Shown piece after piece: positions 1-5,705 of a stretch of 49,219 nucleotides of DNA; the stretch's first letter is position 1; every line of letters begins with the position of its first letter. The notes below the pieces were generated by a model. The model was not told the DNA's origin, searched no databases, and saw only the letters and a program-made list of their open reading frames with translations. A program made the position numbers and the translations under genes. The stretch is from a virus. Location: positions 1 to 49,219 of IMG/VR virus record IMGVR_UViG_3300025759_000152. One strand, written 5' to 3'.

Positions 1-815
1 TGAAGTTACTACTACTAAGCGCAGCCTTAGTGACCAGTTCAGGTCAAGCAAACGCAGAAGTAACGGACCCAGCACTGACAATGACAGGTCAGGAGAAGAT
101 AGACCAACTAATTAGTACGCTGGGTGCTATAAAGAACAGGGTGACGGACAATGGATATCACACAGTAGGTGCAGTAGGATATGCTGCGCTGGGCGGTGTT
201 GTTATAGATGACGCATTTGATGATGGACTTATTACACAGCAGGAGTTAGATGACTATTTAGAAGCCAAGGATCTTGTACTAACTCACGACTACGAGACTG
301 CTACTACAGCACAACAGTTGTTCACACAAGAATACCAAGCTGCTATGAATGACTTGGATGAAGCTATAGATGTATTAGCTGATGCTTCAGCAGAGATACT
401 AACAGCTACAGGTATTATGGAGATTGCTGCAACAGCAGATACATCACCAGAGCAAACTGCGTTGCAAGGCATGATGGCTACGGATGAGTACAGCATAGAC
501 CAAGCAGAAGTTGATGCGTACAACCAAGCTGTAGCACAGGTAGAGAACTACGCCCAACAAGCTGGTGCATTTATGGCTGCAGCTAATAACAGTGAACTAA
601 CAGCAAGTATAGATAGTTACGCAACACAGAATAACTTTGTAGTTGGTAGCTACACAGCTATTACTTACACACAAAGCGTAGATGAGTTTGTAATTAACTG
701 GGATAACGATGGGTTCGGTTCTGGTTGGCAAGGCTATCTAGAGGACGATATGAAGACTGCAGCAGAGATATACGCTGCTGGTGAATACGTAGAAGAATAC
801 GGAACAATGCCATAA
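1..815 (+). CDS. Secreted protein of unknown function, 5' edge cut
   Basis: The reading frame is open to the left edge. Positions 1-2 are TG and the next codons read KLLLLSAALVTSSGQANA, so the window most likely begins at the second base of an ATG, GTG or TTG start. That gives a classical signal peptide: a lysine, a leucine/alanine core and an ANA-like cleavage site before EVTDPAL. A later GTG at 30 would destroy this signal, so I reject it as the start. The mature part (about 250 residues) is acidic, alanine-rich and probably helical, with no cysteines and no motif I recognise. It leads the plus-strand row and is followed by a membrane-anchored coiled-coil gene. A role in the envelope, such as superinfection exclusion or release, is possible but unsupported. 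Confidence 0.75.
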   Translation, partial: KLLLLSAALVTSSGQANAEVTDPALTMTGQEKIDQLISTLGAIKNRVTDNGYHTVGAVGYAALGGVVIDDAFDDGLITQQELDDYLEAKDLVLTHDYETATTAQQLFTQEYQAAMNDLDEAIDVLADASAEILTATGIMEIAATADTSPEQTALQGMMATDEYSIDQAEVDAYNQAVAQVENYAQQAGAFMAAANNSELTASIDSYATQNNFVVGSYTAITYTQSVDEFVINWDNDGFGSGWQGYLEDDMKTAAEIYAAGEYVEEYGTMP

Positions 816-859
816 CTAAGAAAAAGAAGCTACCTAAAAAGAAAAGACCAATACAGAAG

Positions 860-919
860 ATGAAGAAGAGGCGTTACTTAGAAAAGAAGGAACGTAAAGA
901 GGATGGACGTAGGCTTTAG
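860..919 (+). other. Lysine-rich 19-codon reading frame, doubtful gene
   Basis: Between two genes the frame open from 785 to 919 is packed with lysine and arginine codons and contains one ATG at 860, giving MKKRRYLEKKERKEDGRRL. It overlaps the start of the next gene. The composition resembles the basic mini-proteins further on, but the whole tract is simply purine-rich and no ribosome binding site precedes the ATG. Listed so that the 87-base gap is described. Confidence 0.15.
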
Positions 920-1547
920 CATAGGTGGCTACAACATTAAAGGTTGGATGGTAGCTGTAGCACTTCCAGTACTATCTGCTATATCAGGCGGTGTGTATTG
1001 GGGCTACGATACTCTTAATAGGTTTTACGGTGTAGAGGGTGGCGTTGGTGAAGCACTAGACAAGACCAACGCAAACGCAAAGCAAATTTTAGAAATACAA
1101 AAAAGCTTAACTAAGTTAGAGACTGACACTGCAAGAGAACGAACAGCAAATAAAACATTTGCGGCAAACCAGCTAACAACAGCAAGCCAAGCAATACGAA
1201 AAGAATTACAAGAAGCTGAAACAAAACTAAACGATGACATTGTTGTAAAAATACAACAGTTAAATCAACAGATAACAACACTAGAAGCTGGCATAACAAG
1301 TAGAATACAAACAGTAGAACAAGCTGTAGTAGACAATGATGTACGTGGACTAAATACTAAACTAGCACAACTAACCACAAACATGCAGCAGATACTAGAG
1401 CAGCAGAAAGTATTACTAGATCTGCGTAGTCAAGTAGATAAAGCAACAACCATAACAAATGGGATAGGAGAAAAGCTAGATGTTATTCAAACAGAAATTG
1501 ACGACATTTGGAAAGCGTATGATAGCTTGGTTGAAAACCCTCTATAA
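903..1547 (+). CDS. Membrane-anchored coiled-coil protein
   Basis: The 214-residue protein has one hydrophobic segment near the N terminus (about residues 14-34, MVAVALPVLSAISGG and following) and then a long helical region with heptad-like spacing rich in Q, L, T and K (about 50-190), so it should be an inner-membrane anchor with a coiled coil on one side. The start ATG sits directly after an AAAGAGG tract, which is too close for ideal SD spacing, but no better start is seen. It lies between a secreted protein and a set of basic mini-proteins. I do not recognise the family. The layout resembles spanin- or holin-like accessory proteins only in a very general way. Confidence 0.7.
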   Translation: MDVGFSIGGYNIKGWMVAVALPVLSAISGGVYWGYDTLNRFYGVEGGVGEALDKTNANAKQILEIQKSLTKLETDTARERTANKTFAANQLTTASQAIRKELQEAETKLNDDIVVKIQQLNQQITTLEAGITSRIQTVEQAVVDNDVRGLNTKLAQLTTNMQQILEQQKVLLDLRSQVDKATTITNGIGEKLDVIQTEIDDIWKAYDSLVENPL

Positions 1548-1565
1548 GAAGATTAGGAATAAGTA

Positions 1566-1952
1566 ATGGCTGATATTCAAAAAGAGCATCAAAAACTAAA
1601 AGAAAATCTTAAAAAAACGCAAAGAGTTTATGGAGACTATCTAAGGCAAAATAGAAATAAAGGCGGTAAAACAAAAGTTAAAGATGTAGCCTCGTTTGAA
1701 CGAGCGCAAACTGCGGCTGTTAAAAAACTCGATGATTTTGAAAAGAAGCATAAGTTAGGTAGGTTTGCTTTAACAGGTGCAGAAAAAAGAGCAGCAGTAC
1801 AAAAGAAAGCAAAAGCAGCGGCTGCAAAAAGAATGACAGGTCGTGGTGGCGGTGGTAGTATAAAGATGCCACAAGAGTATTCTAAAACTGCATTGTCAAA
1901 AAAGATACTTATGAATAAAGGTGGCGTTGCTAAGAAAAGGAAGAAAAAGTAA
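1566..1952 (+). CDS. Lysine-rich basic protein, 128 aa
   Basis: A strongly basic protein with charged helices in the first 60 residues, an alanine/lysine stretch (KKAKAAAAKRMTGRGGGG) near residues 85-100 that recalls histone-like or nucleoid-protein tails, and a C terminus MNKGGVAKKRKKK. The start has AGGA seven bases upstream. Its stop overlaps the next start as TAATG. The MNKGG element recurs in other proteins of this genome (see findings). The composition fits nucleic-acid binding, perhaps DNA condensation in the head, but that is inference from charge only and no family is recognised. Confidence 0.75.
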   Translation: MADIQKEHQKLKENLKKTQRVYGDYLRQNRNKGGKTKVKDVASFERAQTAAVKKLDDFEKKHKLGRFALTGAEKRAAVQKKAKAAAAKRMTGRGGGGSIKMPQEYSKTALSKKILMNKGGVAKKRKKK

Positions 1953-2221
1953 TGGCTACACCACGTAAAGGTAAGATGTTTGCCAAGACAGTTACCAATC
2001 CTAAGACAGGACGCAAAGTAAAAATAAGCTACGGTCAATCAGGTAAAGCTAAAGACGGTGGTAAGCGTATTAGACCGGGAACTAGTAAAGGTGATTCGTA
2101 TTGCGCTCGTAGTGCTGGGCAGATGAAGAAACATCCCAAGGCAGCGAAGAATCCAAACAGCCCACTACGTCTATCACGTGCTAAATGGAAGTGTAGTGGT
2201 ACAAAGTCAAGGCGTACATAA
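1952..2221 (+). CDS. Small basic protein with conserved YCARS motif
   Basis: An 89-residue basic protein. The visible core is RIRPGTSKGDSYCARS followed by a lysine-rich stretch and a C-terminal LSRAKWKC. I recall this arrangement (IxPGTxxGDxYCARS ... LSRxKWxC) from small uncharacterised proteins of marine phages, possibly the group labelled DUF6321, but the label is unverified. Two cysteines are placed in the two conserved blocks and may pair or bind metal. Coupled by TAATG overlaps on both sides. Function unknown. Confidence 0.75.
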   Translation: MATPRKGKMFAKTVTNPKTGRKVKISYGQSGKAKDGGKRIRPGTSKGDSYCARSAGQMKKHPKAAKNPNSPLRLSRAKWKCSGTKSRRT

Positions 2222-2394
2222 TGGCTACACCTACAAATAAAAAACTATATGCTAGAGTAAAAGCAGAAGCTAAGAAAAAGTTTAAGACATGGCCCAGCGC
2301 ATATGCAAGTGCTTGGTTGGTAAAAACATATAAAGCACGTGGAGGTAAGTATAGTGGCTCGTCTAAAAACAAAGTCAAATCACGTACTGCCTAG
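2221..2394 (+). CDS. Small basic protein, DUF5872-like, 57 aa
   Basis: Begins MATPTNKKLYARVKAEAKKK and continues with WPSAYASAWLVKTYKARGGKY. The pattern KLYxRVKxEAKKKF...SAYASxWxVxxYKxRGGKY matches what I remember as DUF5872, a family of marine phages and large algal viruses (number from memory). The start overlaps the preceding stop as TAATG, and the end overlaps the next gene by 41 bases in another frame, typical of this compressed cassette. Function unknown. The high lysine content and the neighbours suggest binding to nucleic acid or to the capsid interior. Confidence 0.75.
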   Translation: MATPTNKKLYARVKAEAKKKFKTWPSAYASAWLVKTYKARGGKYSGSSKNKVKSRTA

Positions 2395-2626
2395 TCGTAG
2401 GGGTTTTTCTAGAGGTGGTCTAGGTAAGTGGTTTGATGAAGAATGGACAGACGTAAAGACAGGTAAACAGTGTGGACGATCTGGGAAGGACGATCAAGGA
2501 AGACCCTATCCTGCATGTAGACCAAAGGCAGTAGCAGGTAAGATTAGTAAAGCAGAAGCTAGAAAAAAGACTGGACCTAAGAAAGTAAAATGGTCTACAA
2601 CAGCATCAGGAAGGAAGAGAACGTGA
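2354..2626 (+). CDS. Small basic protein with GKWFDEEW/CGRS motifs
   Basis: Best start is GTG 2354, which has GGAGGT at 2341-2346 upstream; an earlier GTG at 2339 lies before that binding site. The 90-residue product carries GGLGKWFDEEWTDVKTG, then QCGRSGKDDQGRPYPACRPK, then a basic tail. The blocks (G-x-W-F-x-E-x-W-V/T-D and C-G-R-S ... Y-P-A-C-R-P) form a recognisable small family that I recall next to the preceding type of protein in marine viruses, sometimes in one polypeptide. The two cysteines may pair or bind metal. It ends in a GTGA overlap with the next gene. Confidence 0.75.
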   Translation: MARLKTKSNHVLPSRRGFSRGGLGKWFDEEWTDVKTGKQCGRSGKDDQGRPYPACRPKAVAGKISKAEARKKTGPKKVKWSTTASGRKRT

Positions 2627-2874
2627 AGAAGAAGTGTCCAAAGTGTAAAGGAAAAGGTTGCTCTCATTGTGGGGGTACAGGTTATCATGACATGAACAAA
2701 GGTGGTATTATGAATAAAGGAATGAAAGCATTAAAGAAAGCTGCACCAGAAGTAGCAAAGAAGATGGGCTATATGTATGGTGGCATGGCTAAAAAGCATA
2801 ACAAGATGGCTCATGGTGGCGTAGCTTGTGGTGCATCTAACCCTCCAATGAAACCAATGAAAAAGAAAAAGTAA
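2623..2874 (+). CDS. Zinc-knuckle mini-protein with KGG repeats
   Basis: GTG 2623 overlaps the preceding TGA and has AGGAAGAGA just upstream, so I prefer it to ATG 2590, which would overlap 37 bases. The 83-residue product starts KKKCPKCKGKGCSHCGGTGY, two CxxC pairs in the DnaJ-type CxxCxGxG arrangement, enough for one zinc site. The rest is lysine-, methionine- and glycine-rich with repeated blocks: MNKGGIMNKG, MYGGMAKK, MAHGGVAC. No enzyme motif. It probably binds metal and either nucleic acid or protein. The glycine-pair blocks resemble those in the neighbouring 128-residue protein and in the large head-module protein at 7976. Confidence 0.7.
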   Translation: MKKKCPKCKGKGCSHCGGTGYHDMNKGGIMNKGMKALKKAAPEVAKKMGYMYGGMAKKHNKMAHGGVACGASNPPMKPMKKKK

Positions 2875-3237
2875 GTGGTAGCTAGAAACTACAATACAGT
2901 AACTAAAGGTGTAACAGTTACCGCTACATCAGGCGGTGCTAGTTCTAATGTAGTATATACGTGTCCTGCAAACCATGATGCAGAAATAGACTTTCTTCAT
3001 ATTGCTAATGGAGATTCAGCTAATCATAATATAAGTCTTCAATGGTATCACGCAGATACCAGCACATATCATAACATACTAAACGATAAGTCTATATCAG
3101 GTAAAGATGTATATAATGTTATTACATCAGATAGAATATATCTACACGCAGGTGACAAGATAACAGCCTTTAATGGTACTAGTGGTAACTTAGAAGTATT
3201 CTTATCAGGCAAGGAGTTTTTCAATCCAACAAGGTAG
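2875..3237 (+). CDS. Small beta-rich protein, probable virion component
   Basis: A 120-residue protein starting at GTG 2875, immediately after the preceding stop. Alternating hydrophobic and T/S/N-rich segments (VTVTATSGGASSNVVYTCPA, then HNISLQWYHADTSTYHNI) suggest a compact beta sandwich such as a decoration or fibre-adaptor domain. Only one cysteine and no catalytic pattern. It sits last in the basic mini-protein group and just ahead of the DUF1127 regulatory region; its stop codon lies in a palindrome. I recall similar small proteins in marine phages, but no function. Confidence 0.65.
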   Translation: MVARNYNTVTKGVTVTATSGGASSNVVYTCPANHDAEIDFLHIANGDSANHNISLQWYHADTSTYHNILNDKSISGKDVYNVITSDRIYLHAGDKITAFNGTSGNLEVFLSGKEFFNPTR

Positions 3238-3251
3238 CATAACGGTTATGC
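3237..3251 (+). promoter_or_regulatory. 15-bp perfect palindrome, operator candidate
   Basis: GCATAAC-G-GTTATGC is a seven-base-pair perfect dyad around one central base. It overlaps the stop codon of the gene before and lies 35 bases upstream of a TATAAC box. As RNA it could only form a five-pair hairpin with no U-tract, so a DNA-binding site is more likely than a terminator. The binding protein is unknown. Confidence 0.4.
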
Positions 3252-3285
3252 AATAATAGGTACTACTACCTGACCTATATTTGTG

Positions 3286-3293
3286 TATAACTA
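3286..3293 (+). promoter_or_regulatory. Promoter-like box TATAACTA upstream of DUF1127 gene
   Basis: TATAACTA contains a good sigma-70 -10 hexamer (TATAAC), but no clear -35 at 16-18 bases (CTGACC at 3270 is too close). The 11-mer GTGTATAACTA recurs exactly on the minus strand at 41122-41112, inside a promoter with a consensus -35. If used, transcription would start near 3297-3299, inside the left arm of the hairpin that follows. Confidence 0.35.
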
Positions 3294-3320
3294 TCTCCGC
3301 ACACAAACAAAGGAGATAGT
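3290..3320 (+). promoter_or_regulatory. Hairpin sequestering a ribosome binding site
   Basis: ACTATCTCC (3290-3298) pairs perfectly with GGAGATAGT (3312-3320) around a 13-base loop. The right arm contains the GGAG of the SD sequence for the ATG at 3324, so in a read-through transcript the ribosome site is buried. A transcript starting near 3298 would lack the left arm and leave the site free. Not followed by a U-run, so not a terminator. Confidence 0.55.
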
Positions 3321-3323
3321 GCT

Positions 3324-3488
3324 ATGAAAAACTTTTTACAAAAACTTTGGGCTAACCATTGTGTAAGACAACAAAAACGTGCAGACTTTCGTATGATGCA
3401 CATGATGACCGACAGAGAATTAAACGACTTAGGTATAGGTCGGTCACAGATAAGGGAAGCAATATATGGCAAGAAATTTAACAGATAA
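3324..3488 (+). CDS. DUF1127 (YjiS-like) small protein
   Basis: A 54-residue protein starting at ATG 3324 with AGGAG eight bases upstream. The C-terminal half, TDRELNDLGIGRSQIREAI, is the DUF1127 signature (TDRELxDIGxxRxxI), and the N-terminal half is basic, as in the family. DUF1127 proteins are abundant in alphaproteobacteria; studies in Agrobacterium and Rhodobacter link them to RNA turnover and stress or metabolic regulation. In a phage the protein could act on host or phage RNA decay (inference). It overlaps the small terminase gene by 23 bases, yet has its own palindrome, promoter-like box and hairpin, unlike its neighbours. Confidence 0.85.
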   Translation: MKNFLQKLWANHCVRQQKRADFRMMHMMTDRELNDLGIGRSQIREAIYGKKFNR

Positions 3489-3834
3489 GCAGCAGCGGTT
3501 TCTAGATGTACTATTTGATGAAGCTAATGGTGATGTTGTCGCTGCTAAGAAATTGGCAGGTTATGGTGATAACAGTAACACTGCAGCGATTGTTGAATCT
3601 CTGAAAGACGAGATCGGTGAGAAGACTCGTACATATTTTGCACGTACTGCTCCTAAAGCTGCTATGGCTATGGTTGGTGCGTTGTATGACCCGACAGAGC
3701 TAGGCATAAAAGAAAAGATGGTAGCTGCAAAAGATTTACTTGACAGAGCAGGGCTTGGTAAGGTAGACAAAGTAGATGTCACTAGCGGTGGTGGCATCTT
3801 CTACTTACCACCAAAAGAAGGTCAGAACGAATAA
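3466..3834 (+). CDS. terS: Terminase small subunit
   Basis: A 122-residue protein whose N terminus, LTDKQQRFLDVLFDEANGD followed by AAKKLAGYG, is the helix-turn-helix DNA-recognition pattern of small terminases. The middle (APKAAMAMVGAL, EKMVAAKDLLDRAGL) fits the oligomerisation helices, and the C terminus has the segment GGGIFYLPPK typical of this marine phage group. It recognises genome DNA and hands it to the large subunit. It begins inside the DUF1127 gene and is followed after two further frames by the large terminase. Identification is by motif and position. Confidence 0.8.
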   Translation: MARNLTDKQQRFLDVLFDEANGDVVAAKKLAGYGDNSNTAAIVESLKDEIGEKTRTYFARTAPKAAMAMVGALYDPTELGIKEKMVAAKDLLDRAGLGKVDKVDVTSGGGIFYLPPKEGQNE

Positions 3835-4259
3835 TACCACAACGAGAACTGGGGTTTTGGCAATTACCCAAGCCTCCTAAGACACACAATAAAGAATGGC
3901 ACAAGATAGTCAGGGTAACTAAGAAAATACCTTTTGGTTATGAGGTAGACCCTAACAATGACAGACTACTTGTACCTATTGAACATGAGTTAGAAGCATT
4001 AGAGCTTGCAAAACGCCACCTCAAGCAGTATAGTTACAGAGCAGTAGCACAATGGTTGAGTAAAGAAACAGGCCGATACATATCTCATATGGGTCTAAAA
4101 AAGAGAATAGAAGTTGAGCAAAGACGTAGAAAAGCATCTCTCATTAAACGTAAGCTTGCCAAGTGGCTCGAAGAAACGCTTTCGGAAATCGAAAAGCTCG
4201 AATCACAAGGAGTCGGTGCATACTCAGAAGCCAGCGGAGATAGAAGCCCCCCAGCCTGA
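3831..4259 (+). CDS. Helix-turn-helix protein lacking a normal start codon
   Basis: The frame is open from 3786 to 4259 and is clearly protein-like: ERIIPQRELGFWQLPKPPKT, PFGYEVDPNNDRLLVPIEHE, then LKQYSYRAVAQWLSKETGRY and ISHMGLKKRIEVE, a recombinase-type helix-turn-helix followed by a basic coiled helix. I recall homologues between the small and large terminase genes of marine phages. There is no ATG, GTG or TTG before TTG 4056, which would remove half of the conserved part. AUA 3831 overlaps the terS stop as ATAA and has AGAAGG nine bases upstream, so I take it as the likely start. Alternatives are a frameshift from terS or a sequence error. Function: probably DNA recognition in packaging. 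Confidence 0.6.
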   Translation: MIPQRELGFWQLPKPPKTHNKEWHKIVRVTKKIPFGYEVDPNNDRLLVPIEHELEALELAKRHLKQYSYRAVAQWLSKETGRYISHMGLKKRIEVEQRRRKASLIKRKLAKWLEETLSEIEKLESQGVGAYSEASGDRSPPA

Positions 4260-5703
4260 ACCTATCCCAGCGCAGGTAGTAGCCCCTGAGTATGACGTTG
4301 AAGAAGCACAAGAAGTTGTATTCAAGCCGAATGACGGTCCACAAACTTCCTTCTTGAGTTCTTCTGAAAGAGAAGTTCTATATGGTGGGGCAGCAGGTGG
4401 TGGTAAGAGCTACGCTATGTTAGCAGATCCATTACACGGCCTGAACGATCCTAACTTCTCAGGACTCCTTGTACGACACACAACAGAGGAACTAAGGGAA
4501 CTCATACAAAAGTCACAGGAGTTGTATCCACGTGCCGTACCAGGAATCAAGTGGTCAGAACGTAAATCTCAATGGACTTCTCCTAAAGGTGGTAGACTGT
4601 GGATGTCTTATCTTGATAAAGATACCGATGTCACACGTTACCAAGGTCAGGCTTTTAACTGGATTGGGTTCGATGAACTTACTCAATGGCCTACACCTTA
4701 CGCTTGGGATTATATGAGGTCACGTCTTCGTAGTGCACACAGTAGAGACTTAGGGCTTTACATGAGAGCTACAACAAACCCCGGAGGTGCTGGGCATAGC
4801 TGGGTAAAGAAAATGTTTATTGATCCTGCACCTGCAGGTAAATCTTTTTGGGCTACAGATGTTGAAACTGGAAAAACAATTACGTTTCCTAAAGGGCACA
4901 GCAAGGAAGGTCAGCCTCTATTTAAGCGTAGGTTTATTCCTGCGTCACTCTTCGATAATCCATACCTTGCCGAAGAGGGTGACTATGAAGCCATGCTCTT
5001 ATCACTACCAGAGCATCAACGTAAGCAACTCCTTGAAGGAAACTGGGATATCAACGAAGGAGCAGCCTTTCCAGAGTTTGACAGATCACAACACGTTATC
5101 GAAAGCTTTGAAGTACCTGACAACTGGGTTAAGTTTAGAGCGTGTGATTATGGGTATGGCTCTTATACTGGTGTACTCTGGTTTACTGTATCTCCTGATG
5201 AGCAGCTTATAGTTTATAGGGAGATGTATGTCTCTAAGGTTACAGCTACAGATTTAGCTGATATGATACTAGAGGCAGAACATAAAGATGGTGGCATGAG
5301 ATACGGTGTGCTGGATAGTTCTTTGTGGCACAACCGTGGCGATACTGGGCCATCACTAGCAGAGCAAATGAACATGAAGGGTTGTCGATGGCGTCCTTCT
5401 GATCGCTCAAGAGGCTCACGTATCGCAGGTAAAAACGAAATACATAGACGTTTAAAGGTAGACGAGTTCCTAGAAAAACCTATGTTAGTATTTATGAATA
5501 ACTGCACTAACACGATAGCGCAGATACCAAGCATCCCACTGGACAAAAAGAATCCAGAAGATGTAGACACCAAAGCAGAAGACCACTTGTATGATGCTCT
5601 TCGTTATGGTATAATGACTAGACCAAGAAGTAGTATATGGGATTACAACCCAGCCAAACAACGCACAGGCTTTCAAGCCAGTGACACAACATTCGGGTAT
5701 TAA
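4216..5703 (+). CDS. terL: Terminase large subunit
   Basis: ATPase and nuclease of the packaging motor. From GTG 4216 (AAGGAG three bases upstream, rather tight) the product has 495 residues; TTG 4114 would add 34 residues overlapping the previous frame. Walker A is GGAAGGGKS (Lys64), Walker B is IGFDE (Asp153-Glu154), and the C-terminal nuclease has acidic positions in ACDYGYG (Asp311), VLDSSLW (Asp367) and HLYDALRYG (Asp460), the expected RNase H-fold set. The gene is followed three bases later by the portal gene. The motifs leave little doubt; only the start is uncertain. Confidence 0.95.
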   Translation: MHTQKPAEIEAPQPEPIPAQVVAPEYDVEEAQEVVFKPNDGPQTSFLSSSEREVLYGGAAGGGKSYAMLADPLHGLNDPNFSGLLVRHTTEELRELIQKSQELYPRAVPGIKWSERKSQWTSPKGGRLWMSYLDKDTDVTRYQGQAFNWIGFDELTQWPTPYAWDYMRSRLRSAHSRDLGLYMRATTNPGGAGHSWVKKMFIDPAPAGKSFWATDVETGKTITFPKGHSKEGQPLFKRRFIPASLFDNPYLAEEGDYEAMLLSLPEHQRKQLLEGNWDINEGAAFPEFDRSQHVIESFEVPDNWVKFRACDYGYGSYTGVLWFTVSPDEQLIVYREMYVSKVTATDLADMILEAEHKDGGMRYGVLDSSLWHNRGDTGPSLAEQMNMKGCRWRPSDRSRGSRIAGKNEIHRRLKVDEFLEKPMLVFMNNCTNTIAQIPSIPLDKKNPEDVDTKAEDHLYDALRYGIMTRPRSSIWDYNPAKQRTGFQASDTTFGY

Positions 5704-5705
5704 AT

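Noticed and set aside
1637-2038. 133-codon minus-strand frame opposite the basic proteins
   Set aside because: Phenylalanine/proline-rich shadow of lysine-rich genes; no ribosome site; overlaps two well supported plus-strand genes.
3237-3251. Terminator after the small beta-rich protein
   Set aside because: Palindrome with a one-base centre, short RNA stem and no U-run; better seen as a DNA operator.
3270-3291. CTGACC as -35 with TATAAC as -10
   Set aside because: The spacing is only ten bases; the box may need an activator or a different sigma, so I list only the -10-like element.
3805-3834. Programmed -1 frameshift at the end of terS
   Set aside because: The codons CCA AAA GAA do not form an X XXY YYZ heptamer and no downstream pseudoknot was evident; AUA initiation or a sequence error seems simpler, though frameshift is not excluded.
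4532-5212. Additional plus-strand frames within terL
   Set aside because: They lie inside the large terminase in another frame, without ribosome sites or recognisable domains.
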